Assembly: GCA_004431415.1 (NCBI GenBank) | Contig: QPMI01000546.1 | Coordinates: 116,657-180,656, forward strand | DNA: 64,000 nt | Origin: Cyanophora paradoxa | Lineage: Eukaryota; Glaucocystophyceae; Cyanophorales; Cyanophoraceae | Reading direction: 5' to 3' | In this document: positions 10,701 to 22,438 of the stretch, one piece after another | How the letters are laid out: each line of letters starts with the position of its first letter | Numbering within the stretch: position 1 is the stretch's first letter | Position numbers and translations under genes: made by a program | The notes under the pieces: model-generated | Seen by the model: only the letters and a program-made list of their open reading frames with translations | What the model was told of the DNA's origin: nothing | Databases searched by the model: none

Positions 10701-13700
10701 GGGGGCGAAGCGCTCCCAGCGCGCCCGCGAGTAGAGGCGGTAGGCCATCCCCGGCCTGCCGCGCGACGTCAGAGAGCAAGGGGCGGGGGAGGAGCCGCGC
10801 GCACCGGACGCGGCCGGCGCGCCCCGCGCGCTGCCGGGCGCTCGCCTTCGAGATCCACGTCGCCTGCGGGCCGGCCGCGGCCGGCGTGAGGTCCGGGCGC
10901 GGTGGGGGCGCGCGGGAGGCGCTGTGGGGCTCGCCTGGAGCTGGGCCATCTTGCGGATGACGTCGTGGGACTTCTCCTTGTGCCGCCCGAAGTCCACCAC
11001 GTACACCACGTCGTCTGCAAGGCGCGGGGCCCGGTCGGCGCGGGTCGAGGAAGGGGGCGGAGGGCCGGGGGCCGGGGGCCGGGGGCCGGGGGGCGGGGGG
11101 GGCGCGCCGACGGTGATGGAGGTCTCGGCGATGTTCGTCGCGAGGACGACCTTGCGCACCCCCGGCGGCATCCGCTCGAAGATCTGCGGCGGGCGAGCGG
11201 ACCTTCAGAAGGGGCGGGGCGGGGTCGGGTCGGGGCGGGGCGGGGCGGGGCGGGCCAGCTGCTGGTCGGAGGAGTTGAGGGTGGAGTGGAGGGGCAGGAT
11301 GCGGAGCGTCGAGGGGTCCAGGCGCCGCGACATGCGCAGCCGCTCCTGCGCCTTGCTGATCTGGTCCCACCTGCCCCCGCCTCAGCCTCGAGCCCCTAAA
11401 GCTCCTCTAATCGCCGTACCCCGGGAGGAAGACGAGGACGGCGCCGAGGAAGCCGTCGTCCCCCGCCACGTCCCACCGCTGCTTCCGCTCCTTCCGCCCG
11501 CTCGAGCTGCGCCCCGGCCTCAGCGGCGAGGCCCGAGAAGGAAGGAGGGGCGGGGCGGGGCGCGCGCGCGCCTTTCGGCGGCGCCCGACTTGCGGCCGTC
11601 GCTGCGGGGGGCGCGGCGTCGGCGCGCGCGAGAGAGAGCGGCCGGGGGCGCCGGGCCGGGGCGCACCGCTCGCCGCCCTCGTCGCGCTCCCGCCGCTCCC
11701 GCCGCTTCCCCTCCTCGTCCTCGTCCGAGCGCTCCCGGTCGCGCTTCCGGTCCTTGTCCCGCTCGCGGTCCTTGTCCCGGTCCTTGTCCCGCTCCTTCTC
11801 CTTCTCCTTGTCCCGCTTGCGGTCCCGGTCCCGGTCGCGCTCCTTGTCTTTGTCGTCCCGGTCCCTGTCCCTCTCTTTCTCCTTGTCCCGCTTCCGATCC
11901 TTGTCGTCCCTGTCCCTGCACCGCGCGCGGTCCGTGTCAGAGGCGGGAGCCGCGCGGCCGGCGCGGCGAGCGGACCGGTCCTTCCTGTCACGGTCCCGGC
12001 TCCGCTCGCGGCTCCGGCTCCGGCCGCGCTCCCGATCCCGGTCCCGGTCGCGGTCCCGGTCGCGGCGCCGTCCCTCCTCCGCCTCTCTGCGCGGCGGTCG
12101 CCAGGGCTCAGTTTGCTGCTTGCTCCGCGCCGGCGTCGGCCGGGCCGGGGCGGGCGCGCCTGTGCGAGCGGGACATCTCGGCCTCGCGGCCGCCCTCGCA
12201 GGGCCGCTCCTGCCGCGCGCGTCAGGTCGAGCGCAGAGGCGCGGAGGCGCGGGGGGGGGGGGGGGGGGGGGGAGGGGCGCGCCGTGTGGATGTGCCAGAT
12301 GACGTGCTCCTGCGCAAGACAGGACGGAACGCGGGCGGTCAGCAGGGGCGCGGAGAGCAGGCGAGAAGGCCGGCGAGGCGGGCGGGGGGTACGGACGAGG
12401 AGGTCGTAGTCGAAGTCCATGACGTCGTCGTCCTCCCCGTCGCCCCCGAACGGCCCGCTCGGCCGGCTCCTGCCCCCGCCGCACCGCCCCGCTCAGCGAG
12501 AGCGGGGGCGGGGCAGGGGGGCGAGGGGCGGGGGCACCGGCGGAGGGGACGCCCGAACGAGTCGCGGGACATGCCGGGGGGAGGCGCCGTGTACCGCGTC
12601 GCCGACGTCACGTCCTCCAGGAACAGCTCTGGCGGGGGGGGTACGCGCTCAGCGGGGGGCGGGGGGTACGGCGCTTCGCGTGCGTGCGCCCCGCCGCACC
12701 CTTGACGGGGTGCAGGTTGCCCGGGATGGTGAAGAGCGGCGGCCGCTCCCCGCCTGTTTGAGTCAGCGGGGGGTACGGGCGACGGACGAGGGAAAGGGGG
12801 TACCGCAAACGGGGGCGAAGTAGTCGGCGAAGCGCTCGGGATCGAGTGTAGCGGACATGAGCACGACCCGCAGGTCCGCCCTGGGTACGTGAATGGGTCA
12901 GAAGACGGGTATGGTGTCGCGGGGCGCGGGAGGGGTACCGGACGCGGAGCAGGTCCCGCAGGACGATGAGGAGCACGTCCGAGTTTAGATCTGCGGGGTA
13001 CGGTGTCAGAGGGGGGTACATGGCGGAGTCGGGCGGGGGCGGGGGGTACCGCGCTCATGGATCTCGTCGACGATGACGTGCGTGACGCCGCCCTGCGAGG
13101 CGCCGGGCCTGCCTCAGCGCCGGCACGGGTGGGGCCCAAGAACGAGGGGTACGGCGCGCCTGGGACGAGGTGAGGGACTTGTCGGACTGCATCCTGCGGG
13201 GGCGCTCAGGGAGGGCGGCGGGAAGGGGCGGAGGGGAGGGGCGAGTGGCGCCTGCGGAGGAGGATGCCGGTGGTGCAGAAGAGGATGAAGCCCGGCGTGG
13301 TCGGCATCACCGACTCCAGGCGGATCTGGTACCCCACGCTCTGCCCGCACCGGCCCTCCCCACGCTCCGCCGCGATGCGCTCCGCCACCGAGATCGCCGA
13401 GATGCGCCGCGGCTGAGGGGCGGGAGGGTCACGGGAGCTGGGCGGGCGGACGAAGAGGAGGGGCACGGCGCGGGGGCGCAGGGGCGTGCCTGGGTGACGA
13501 CGATGCGACACGAGGCGCCGCGGCCCTCCTCCACCCACCGGTCGAACACGAACTGGGGGACCTGCATGGCGGCGCTCAGCGGGGGGGTACGGCCGGCTCG
13601 GAGGGGGTACGCTCGCCTGGGTCGTCTTGCCGGAGCCCGTCTCACCGCAAACGACCACCACGCGGCTCGCGTCGACGAGCCTGTACCCCCGGGGCGTCAG

Positions 13701-15877
13701 GGCCGGGCCGGGCGCGAGGGCGGGGTACACGCGCCTGGCGATGTCCTCGCGGTGCTGCCAGACGGGCAGCTGCCGCCGCCTCTCCTGCGCGGCTGCGCGT
13801 GGGCGGCGGCCGCGGCGGAGAAGGAGGGAGATTATGGCGGGGAGGTACGGCGCACGAGGAACGAGCGGTAGCGGGGGTCGCTCTCCGACTTTCGCCGCAG
13901 CGCTTCGCGCATCGCGGCGCTCTGGCGCCGCGTTGGCGGGCGGGCGGCGGGCGGGTCTACAGGGGGCACGGGGGGCACCTGCAGGGCCTCGGCGGGGGTA
14001 CTCTTCATGGCGACGGGCTGCGAGGGGTCCAGCGGGGCGGCGGTGTGCCGCCCGAGGACGAGGGGCGTCGGCGCCGCCGCGCCGTCGGGCGGGGGCGGCG
14101 GCGGGGGCGCGTCCTGCGCGAAGCTAAGCGGCGGGCGGGCCGGCGGGGCGCGGCGGGGCGCGGCGGGGCGCACGGCGCGGCAGGCGTGGAGGAGCGCCTG
14201 GATGGAGCAGCGGTGCTGCTCGGAGAGCGTGATGTGCATCGGCTGCTGCGCCCCGGGCTCCCCCTGCGCCCCGCCCCGCCCCGCCTCAGCTTCAGCGGAC
14301 AGGGCCCCGCCCGGATTCGAGCCGGCGCGCCTTCTTCGCGGTGTTGGACTGCAGGTCCTGCGAGGTCATCTGGCCCACCGCCTGCAGCTGCGCAGGCGCG
14401 GGGAGCGGGTGCGTTCGGTCCGGGGTACGCGACAAATAGGGGGGTACGGCGCACCGCAAGGCAGCAGCTTTTCGCGGCGGCCTTTTCGGCGTCCTTCTTC
14501 GACGCTCCGACCGCCTCTCCGTATATCCGAGCGTCCCTGTACCCCGGCTCAAACCGGGAGGGGGTGGGGGCGGCGCGGGGGGGGGGCACCAGGGCACGCA
14601 GACGCGCATGGTCCAGCTGCGCCCGCCGGGCTGGGGCATCCCGATGTACTGCGGCTGCCCGCACCTGCGCGGCAGCCGGCGTCGGCCAAGAAGAAGAGGG
14701 GTCGGGAGGGGGAGGGAGAGGGGTACCGCCGCTTCTGGAACAGGGCGGCGAGCATGGACTTCCAGTTGTACGGGTCCGTGTCCCCGCCGCCGCCGCCGCC
14801 GCCGCCGCCGCGCCGCCGGCCGCTTCCGCCCATGTCGGCCGGCGACTGCATGCCGAGGGCGCCGAGGCCGCTGCCGGCGGACTGCGCGTAGCCGGGGAGG
14901 AGCGCCGAGGGGGGTGCCGGCCGCCCCGCCTCCAGGCCGCACTCCTCCACAAAGGCCAGAGCCGCGAAGATCTAGACGCCCGGGCCGCCTCAGACCGCGG
15001 CGGGCGGACCGGGGCGGGGCGGGGCGGGGCGGCGCACGACGGCGGCCTCGGCCTCCTTCTTGGATCCTCCGTCGGCGCGCACCAGCGCCGCCTCCGAGTC
15101 CGCCTCATCCTCGCTGCGCCCCGCCGTCCCGTGAGCTGCGCGCGGCGCGGCGGGGCGCGTGTGTGTGTGCGGCGCGCGAGCGCGCCTGTCGCTGCTCTCT
15201 TCTTCCTTCTTGATGCCGCCCGCGGCGCCGTCGCCGCCGCCGCCGCCGGCGCCGCGGCGAGCGGGGAGCGGGAGCTGGAGGACGGCGCGCCAGCTGGAGC
15301 CGCCCGTCCGCTCGAAGTCGGGGAGGCAGAGCCAGGCCGCGCCGAACGTGCCCTTCAGCAGCCGCCGCGCCTGCTCCGCGCTGCTCACGATCGTGCCGCT
15401 CCTCCGGCTCACGAAGCCCCCCAGAGCGCCCGAGGACGAGGCCCCGGGCATCGGCGAGGCGCGCGGCGCGAGCGGCTGCGGCGAGGAGGACGGGAGCGCG
15501 ACGCCGCGGGCGGGGCCCGAGGCCCGCCGCCTCTCGAAGGCCTCCAGCGCCGCCAGGCAGCACAGGCGCTCTGCCTCCTTCTTGTTCGCCGCCTTCCCCT
15601 CTATCACGAGCGGCTGCGCGGCGGCGGCCGCGGCGTTAGGCGGGAGCGGGTGGGGAGCGGGAGCCGCGCGACGCGCCTCGGTTCCGGACAGCGGCGCGAG
15701 CGCCAAGCGCGCGATCCATTGCCGGTCGTGGTCCGCTGCGGTGGCGGTCAGAAGGCGAGGACCGAGGCTTTCGCATTGGGCGCGCGCACCGCCGGAGCAC
15801 TCAAAGGCGAGCGCTGGCGGCTCCTGTCCCATGTAGCGCCGCAGCGCGTTCTTCGGGTTACGCTCCCGCTCGCCCAT
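7777..15877 (-). CDS. DExH-box RNA helicase with N-terminal dsRNA-binding domains (DHX9/DHX36-like)
   Basis: A multi-exon ATP-dependent RNA helicase of the DEAH/RHA family. It starts [18 protein letters not shown] at 15877, a dsRBD-like beginning. Further dsRBD-type helices follow ([18 protein letters not shown] near 15560, [11 protein letters not shown] near 15040, [19 protein letters not shown] near 14460). The core has Walker [11 protein letters not shown] (about 13620-13655), VIVDEIHER (13051-13080), [17 protein letters not shown] (about 12830-12870), [12 protein letters not shown] (about 11410-11450), [10 protein letters not shown] (about 11110-11140) and QRAGRAGRV (about 10830). After these come the winged-helix/ratchet part ([10 protein letters not shown]) and the OB-fold (AIHPSSV-like [21 protein letters not shown]). 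The C-terminus is Gly/Tyr-rich and ends at TGA 7777-7779. An Arg/Asp-rich insertion lies inside the second RecA domain. It is expected to unwind RNA duplexes or G-quadruplexes. It is divergent from the RING gene at 16381, about 500 bp away. Confidence 0.88.
7940..7980 (-). repeat. GGGGC pentamer repeat inside a helicase intron
   Basis: GGGGC units repeat on the plus strand, so the sense (minus) strand reads CCCCG as in the plus-strand genes. Similar tracts are at 9215-9243, 11215-11255 and 15008-15035. Confidence 0.8.
9394..9404 (-). other. 11-base microexon in the helicase gene
   Basis: On the minus strand the bases TTCGCCTACGA lie between an acceptor CCGCAG and a donor GTGAGC. They join the exon ending in GVEGQ to the exon starting with CAACTTCCTG, giving [13 protein letters not shown]. 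This position corresponds to the conserved (C/Y)xxNFLS segment of RHA-type helicases, so the microexon is needed to keep both frame and motif. Confidence 0.7.
11690..12085 (-). repeat. Coding RD/KE dipeptide-rich insertion in the helicase
   Basis: Minus-strand exons encode long runs of RD, RE, KD and KE, for example [16 protein letters not shown] and [19 protein letters not shown], with one probable short intron (acceptor GCGGTGCAG) in the middle. The stretch lies between [16 protein letters not shown] and [12 protein letters not shown], where family members have only a short linker. The composition resembles the RD-rich regions of U1-70K and other splicing factors. Confidence 0.75.
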
Positions 15878-16380
15878 CGCGCCGCCGCTCCCGCGCTCGT
15901 CCTCGAAAACTCAGGCCGAACGGGCAGCACGACGATGGTGCGGTTCTGACTCGTCTCGTAGCCGGGCGAGCGCGAATTCGACGGCTTCGAGAACTCTGTC
16001 GCGCCTCCGAGAACTCGGCTCGGCTCCGCTGGGCGCCAATTTGCATGTCAAACCATCGAAATCCGCCCCGATTTCGCGCGGCGCCGTCCCGCTCACCGCA
16101 GCACCTCGGAAGCATTGCCATAGCTCGCTGAGACGATTCTCGGTCTCGCCAGGAGACGCCGCCGAGCGACGAAGCTAAGTGCGCAGGGAGACGCGAGCGG
16201 CTGTGATCGATATCGCTCTGGCAGCAACCTGCTCGCGTTTTAGGAAGCAAGCGAATCCAGCTGACCCCAGCACCACTTAGCACCGCAGCGCAGGCGGCTA
16301 TTGCTCGACCGCGCGGCCGCGGCTGCGGCCGAAGCTCCCGAAGCTACGTATACACGTAGCTAAAGATTAAGTGCATCGCT
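15878..16380. other. Divergent promoter region between helicase and RING genes
   Basis: About 500 bases between two divergently oriented genes. The half next to the helicase is GC-rich; the middle has ATCGATATCG. No TATA box or other known element can be named with confidence. Confidence 0.5.
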
Positions 16381-18657
16381 ATGCACGTGATCGCCGACCC
16401 TGCGAATCGATGGGCGACCGCGGCCGGCCAGCCGAGGAGGACGGTGTTGCAGGCGCATCCGAACAAGGGACGACCCCAGACGTTCACCCTGGCGGACATA
16501 TCAGAGGTCCGAGCGCTTAATCGTACGCGCGTGTTTGCTTGTGTGTCCGCCGCGCGCATGCGCATACGCGTACGCTCATCAATCTCGTTTCATGATCAGG
16601 ACGGCCAATACGTAGTCGCCGCGCTTCGCACGGAGGAGAACGGCACCGTTACCGCGCACGCGCACGGCGCCATGGCGCTCTGGGCTGTCCGGAACCGGCG
16701 GGTGGTGAGGTGGTGGACCAACAAAGCGCACGGCAAGAAGCGAATCACTGCCCTCCGTTTCGTCGCGGACGGGACCAAGATCCTCTCTGGGGGCGAAGAC
16801 GGCGTCGTTCGTCTCTGGTCCACGGGCCTCAGTCGTGAGTCGGATCTAGACCCGCAGGTCCCGCTGGCGACGTTCAAGTGCCGCGGGGCGGTCTGCTCCG
16901 TCGCCGCAGCCTTCTCCCAGGCATGCGCATGACTTGCCCTGCGCATGCCGGCTTCCGACACATCCTGATCCTGACGTCGCGCGCCCCCAGGATCCGGCTC
17001 TGATAGTCGCTGGGGCGGACGGCGGCACCGTATCAGCGTGGAGCTCGCAAGGAGGGCCCCCGCTGCTCGTTCGCTCCATGGTCGCCGACCGCGTCATGCA
17101 GCCGAAGTCAGTCTGCGTCTCGCCGGTTCGAACTCCGCCTTCGTTTTGCGGGGCCTCGTTGGTAAACGATGAGCAGGACGCGTCCTGGGCGGCTGCGTGC
17201 TCGCCCGAGGGCTCGATACGCGCGTGGGACATCTCCAGCAAGGAAGACCTGCTGGCGGAGCTGAGCAGTGGATCGGCCATCCCGATTGCGTGCTTCGCTG
17301 TTCGTCCCCTCGGCCCGGCCCGCGCCCCGTACGCGTTCGCCGGGCGACGTTTTTTCTGACAGCTACGGGGCCCCGCGCGCAGACGGAGGAGACACTTGCG
17401 GTCTGCGACAAGAACGGATCGCTCCGGTTCTGGCAACGCGATCGAAGCTTAAGGGAGGGCGCCCCGGGCGCGGGCAGCCGCCTCGTGGAGGGCGCGAGGG
17501 CCGTGCAGCTCGCGCAGGACTCGGCGTGCACGTGTGCCGCCTCCTCGCACGACCTGAGCCTGTTCGCGATGGAGGTCGGCAGCGGGACCGTGCGGCTGTA
17601 CGGCCGCGACGGGCGCTGCATCCGGGAGCTCTACGGCCTTGGTTCTGACAGGGAGCGCGTGAAAAGCATAGCCGTCTCGCAGGTGAGAGCGGCCTCTCCC
17701 CGGCGCTTCATGATCAGCCCCGCGCGCGCGCGCGGGGCTCGCCTCGCCCTGCAGCTCATCCGTTCGCCGACAGGACGCGAACTCGATCGTGGCGTGCTAC
17801 GAGCGGAGGCTCGTCGTCTGGAGCCTCCAGGGGGTCCGCCTCCTCCCCTCTCGCTTGCCTCTCTGGCATTCTCTGAGCGCGCGTGCTCCAGGGCGCAGAG
17901 GCGGGCCCCGCGTCCCCTCCGCCTGTGGATTGCCAAGCGCCGCCCGTAGAGCGGCAGGCTGCGGCTGGCGCCGCGGGGCCGCCCGCCGCCCCTTTGGACG
18001 TGCGCCCGGCCCCTCCTCTTCGCACCGAGCGCTCCTTCTCACAACTCTCGGCAGCGGTTCTTGGCGACGCTGCAGGAGGCGGCGGCCGGCGCCGCGGCCG
18101 CGCAGCGCGAGATCGCCGAGCTGCGGGAGCGGGCGGGGCGGGCCGAGCAAGCCGAGCGGGAGCTGGAGGAGGCGCGGCAGCGGGCGGAGCGGGCGGAGGC
18201 GGCGCGGGCGCGCGAGGCGGAGGGCCTGCAGCGGCGGCTGGCGGCGTCCGAGGCGCGGGCGGGGGAGGCGGAGGGGAGGGCGGGGCGGCTGGCCGCGCAG
18301 CTGGAGACGGCCGTGCAGCTCTCCGAGGGGCACCTCGCGGGGCTCTCGGCGGCGCAGCTGCGCGAGCTCTCCGAGCGGCTGGCGCGGGAGGTCCGCCGCG
18401 TGGACGACCTCCGCACGGAGGCCGCGCTGCGGGAGGCGCAGGCCGCCGCGCAGCAGCGGGCGGCCGCCGCCAAGGCCGAGGAGGAGAAGCAGTGCGTCGT
18501 CTGCCTCGAGTCGCTCGCCTCCCGGCCGCAGATGGCCGTGATCCCCTGCGGCCACGCCAAGCTCTGCGAGACGTGCGCCACGAACCTGCTGAGCAAGCAG
18601 GACCCGTGCCCAGAGTGCCGCAGCCCTATCATGAATTGCATGCGCGTGTTCACGTAG
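16381..18657 (+). CDS. WD40-repeat, coiled-coil and RING-finger protein, probable E3 ubiquitin ligase
   Basis: Seven exons join in frame: 16381-16506, 16600-16920, 16991-17299, 17383-17682, 17774-17833, 17892-17999, 18055-18657, giving about 608 aa. The first half has WD40-like blades (GEDGVVRLWST, GADGGTVSAWSS, CSPEGSIRAWDIS, CDKNGSLRFWQ, GSGTVRLYGRDG, CYERRLVVWSLQG). A long Ala/Glu/Arg-rich coiled coil follows (aa about 410-560). The C-terminus is a C3HC4 RING: CVVCLESL, then CGHAKLCETCATN and CPECRSPI, ending MNCMRVFT. The RING predicts E2 binding and ubiquitin transfer, with the WD40 part selecting substrates and the coiled coil giving dimers. Intron 2 (16921-16990) starts with GC. The first ATG is the simplest start; an upstream exon cannot be excluded. 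Confidence 0.87.
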
Positions 18658-19024
18658 TGATTCCAATTATAATTATACCGATCCGTACATGTACAAAGTA
18701 CTTGCAATTGAAAGCTCGCTTTGATTTGCCCTCGAGCGCACGCCATGGCCAGTTGCGCATGCCCCGGGCCCGCTGCAGCTGCATGCAGTCGCCCGGCCCA
18801 TATTATGCATGCACGGTGATGCATCCGACCGCGGTCCGTTGCACGTCCTTTAAACGCGGGTTGGTGCGATTTAAATCTGCCCTAAGCCTACACGCTACGA
18901 GCCTCCGGCGCCTACAGAGGTTCGTGCCATCCTGCAGCTGCGGCGCACACGCTAGCGCTGCTGCACGCGTCGGTCCCTGCTGCCTGCCTGCCTGCTGCCT
19001 GCCTGCCTGCCCTGCCTGCCCGCC
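18658..19024. other. Intergenic region between convergent genes
   Basis: Contains ATTATAATTATA just after the RING gene stop, a possible AT-rich 3' processing region, then GCATGC/CTGCAG-rich sequence and a CCTGCCTG repeat at about 18970-19020 next to the phosphatase stop. No gene seen. Confidence 0.5.
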
Positions 19025-22000
19025 TCAGCCGAGCTCGAAGAAGGCCCAGAAGTCGTCGCGCTCGCGGCCCTGCAGCTCGACGACGACCTCCACGCCTGCC
19101 TCGGCCAGGCCCAGGCGCTCCAGCGCGCGCCGCCCCGCCCAGCGCGCGAAGGCCACGCGCCGCGCCTCGGCGCTCGCCCCCTCGTCCGCCGGCGCCCCCT
19201 CCCACGACTCGGGGATGTCGAACTCGTCGCCGAGCCAGACGCGGGCCTGGGGCCGGCGGAGGGGCCCGGCGGGCCCCGCTGGGCGCGGGGGCACGAGGAG
19301 GCAGAAGAGCTTGTCGTCGGCGAGGTCGTCCGTGTCGAAGAGGTCGAGGGGCTCCCAGTTGGGCCACTCCAGCAGCCGCCCGCCCCCGCGGCTCTCCCGC
19401 CCCGCCACCCCCATCGCCGGGCTCGCCGGGCCCCGCTTCGCGCTCGGCGGCGGCGTCGCCGAGGAGGGCGAGGGGCCGAGGCCGGCGCGGGGGCGGCGCG
19501 GGGCGTCGGGGCCGGCGAGGAGCCGAAGACGCGCCTGTGGTCGCGCTCCTCGGCCCGCGCCGCCGCCTCGAGGTTCGAGTCGTAGGCGGGGACGCGCCCC
19601 GGGAGCAGGCGCCCGCCCAGGGCCTCCCAGAAGGCCGGCGGCTCGGCGCCCTCGGAGACCTCCTCCACGCGGCCCGGGGCCTTCTCGAAGCGCGTGAGCC
19701 GCGGGACGAGCCGCTCCAGGGCGTAGTGCCGGAAGCGCGGGTGGCACTTGGCGCCCGTCCAGACGTAGATCGCCGCCGGCGTGTGCAGCACCGCGCAGCC
19801 GCGGCTGTCGAGGCTGTTCGCCCGGTCCCGCTCGCTGACCTCCCGCGAGACGATGCCGACGGCGTCGCCGGGGCCCAGCACGGGGCCCTCCCGCCCCGAG
19901 GGCCGGGGCGGGTACTGCCCCGGGGACAGCACGACGGGCAGGGTGAGGTAGAGGCGGGGCGGGGAGCCGTCGGGGAGCCCCTCCATGCAGCGCTTGCGCC
20001 ACTGGAGCAGCTGGCACACGAAGCCCGTGTTCGGGTTGCAGATCCCCCGCTTCTCCTTCACGCCCTGCCAGCCAGCGAGCGAGCGGGCGAGCGGCGCGCG
20101 CCGTCAGCGCCGGCCGCGCCGAAGCGAGCGCCGCGACGCAAGCCGGGCCGGGGCCGGCCGCACCTGGTAGACCTCGTCGTAGGGCCGCCAGCCCTGGGAG
20201 TACATGAGGTAGCCGATCACCATCGACGAGGAGCGCGAGACGCCCTGCGCGGCCGCCGGGCGGCGTGAGGGGCGCGGGGCGGGCGGGGCGGCGGGGCGCG
20301 GGGCGGGGGCGGACCTGGTAGCAGTGGACGAGGACGCGGCCGCCGGCGCGGCGGGCGGCGTCGATGAACTCGATCACGTCGTAGAAGTAGCACGAGATGT
20401 CCTCGTTCGGGCTGCCGGCCCCGCGGGTAAGAGAGACGGGGGGGGGGGGGGCGGGCGGGCGGGCGGGCGGGGGCGGGCCTGTCGGAGAGGTAGAGGGTGC
20501 GGTAGATGAGGTCGTCGGGGAAGTGCTCGGCGCAGTCGCCGCCGGCGCAGTTGAGCACGTGCGTGATCCCGTGCTGCGCCAGCGTCGCCCGGTTCGACGC
20601 CACGTCGTTCGAGGCCAGGTACAGGAAGTCGGTAATCTGGCGGGGCGACGTCACGGGGGGCGCGGGGGAAGGAAGAAGGTGGAGGGGAGGGGCGAGGGCG
20701 CGCCTGGGAGCAGATGCGGTTGAAGTGCTCGAACTTGAGCTTGCGCGCCTGGCGCTCCGTCAGCTCCGCCCGCCCGTTCTGGAGGGCCGCCAGGTCCAGC
20801 GCCGGCGGCGGGCCCGCGCGGCTCGCCAGCACCGCGCGCCCGCCGCCCTGCGCGCCGCTGCTCGAGGCGGAGCCGGGCCGGCCGTTGTTGGCGCCCGCCC
20901 CGAGGGAGAGGGAGAGGGGAGCTTGAGCGGGGGCTTGGGCGGGGGCCCCGCGGCGTCGCCCCGTTGCAGTTGGGCGCCTCGTTCTGCGACTCGGCCGGGG
21001 CGGCACCGGGACGGGCACGCGGGGCGAGGGGCCGCTCGAGGTGGTCCGCGGGAGGGTCCGCTGGAGGGCGGGCCCGAGGCGGTGCGCGGGAGGAGCCGGC
21101 CGACTCGGCGGTCCGCGGGAGGGCCGCCCCGGGTTGCGCGGCGACGCCCGGGAGCCGCGGGGCGTCCGCGGCGAGGCCCGCACGGCCGCCGGCGAGCCGC
21201 TCGCCTGCTGCACGCCCGGCAGCGCCGGCTGCAGCGGCGCGAAGCCCATCGGCCCGGGGCCCGCCCGCGTCCGCGTGGGCGGCTCGGGGGAGTGGGGGGA
21301 CAGGCCGCCTCCCGAGAGGCGCCGCACCGGCGGCGGTCCGCCGAGCGCCGAGCCGCCGGCGAGGGCGAGGCGGGGGATCTCGACGGGCCGCCCCGCGGCG
21401 AGGGACCTGGGTTCTGCGGCGCGGGTCAGGCACGCGGGTGCGGGCAGAGGAAGAGGAAAGAATGAAGAGAAAAAGGAACGGACCAGGGGAGCGGGCGACG
21501 ACCTGGGCGTAGGTGACGGAGGGAGCGAGGGCGGCACCGTCCCCGGACGGGACGGAGGCGCGGGCGCGGGAAGGAGAGCCCGGCCGGTCGGACGGGCCGG
21601 AGATCGCGGGAGGTGCGCCGGCTGTGGAAGCGAAGAAGAGCGCGTGGGTGGCCCTGAAGGAGCGACGCGGCCGGGCGCCGCCGGAGCTCCTCCGAGGCTT
21701 CGCCTCCTCCCGCGGCTGCGCCTCCGGTTCGGGCGCCGGCACGTGCGAGACGTGCGCTGCTGCTTCCCAGAGCCTGCGGAGCAGGCCCTGACCGGAGAGA
21801 ACTGCGTCTAAGGAGGCCTTGCTGGCAGCTCCGGGAAAGAGCGATGAAAGTGGGACGGCGAACGGCGCGTCCGGTCCGCCGGCGGACTGCTCTCGGCTGC
21901 TCTTTCGAGACGACTCCCGCAGACGCTCCAGCTCCTTCTCGAGCTCGAAGCCGCGTGTCAGGGCGCACGCCCTCGTCACAGGAGCCGCGTTCTTCCCGTT

Positions 22001-22438
22001 CCAGACGTAGATGTCGTGCTCCACAGCGGACTCATCGCCGGAGTCGAGCGATCGCTTGCAGCCGCCTCCGCAAAACCGCGCGTCAAGCCCCCGGGGAGTC
22101 AGGCTGCTGCCCATTGCCTCCACAAGATCGCCAAGGTTAGGCTGGCTGCCAGAGCCGCCGGGCGCCACTTCAGCTGCTGCATCACCAGCGCTGATGCTGG
22201 CAGAGATGGAACGATGCGAGTGGAGCACGAGAAAGCAGCTGTTGGGGTCGAACTGCTTCAAGCTCTGCAGGTCGTGCAGTTCAAACTGCACTGCCCCAGC
22301 AGGGCCGACTGAGGTTCTCCATATCGATATACAACTAGAGAAAGGCCCAGCTGGAGCTGAAACGAGCGTGGCGGCGTGCTCGATGTGTGCCTCAAAGCTC
22401 TGCCGGCCCCTGAGCGCGACGGCTACTTGATTGCCCAT
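19025..22438 (-). CDS. Dual-specificity protein phosphatase with gelsolin-like segments (plant MKP1-like plan)
   Basis: The minus-strand protein starts MGNQVAVALRGRQSFEAH (ATG at 22436-22438), a possible N-myristoylation start. The N-terminal third carries a gelsolin-like segment (FELHDLQSLKQFDPNSCFLV and DIYVWNGKNAA). A Pro/Arg/Ser-rich linker follows (about 20940-21650). The phosphatase domain begins ITDFLYLASNDVASNRATL, has the general-acid Asp in DSPNEDI and the P-loop VLVHCYQGVSRSSSMV. The catalytic Cys codon is 20321-20323, and an intron splits the P-loop between Gln and Gly. After it comes a second gelsolin-like part (AIYVWTGAKCHPRF, near 19770) ending in WAFFELG. DSP plus gelsolin is the layout of Arabidopsis MKP1, so dephosphorylation of MAP kinases is the likely role. 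One intron in the DSP domain appears to use a GC donor. Confidence 0.87.

Noticed and set aside
11754-12302. Plus-strand frame rich in SRSRSLS, looking like an SR protein
   Set aside because: It is the reverse complement of the RD/KE repeat. The minus-strand reading fits between conserved helicase motifs, so the SR-like frame is a shadow.
10924-12705. 593-codon plus-strand open frame
   Set aside because: It is antisense to helicase exons. The translation is Arg/Pro/Gly/Ser low complexity, explained by high GC and by the complement of the RD repeats (which gives SRSRS).
13799-15949. 716-codon plus-strand open frame
   Set aside because: Antisense shadow of the dsRBD part of the helicase; Arg/Ala/Gly-rich without any motif.
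18061-18110. 19-base intron GTTCTTGGCGACGCTGCAG in the RING gene
   Set aside because: A 55-base intron (18000-18054) with the common GTGCGC donor explains the same frame change and has normal length.
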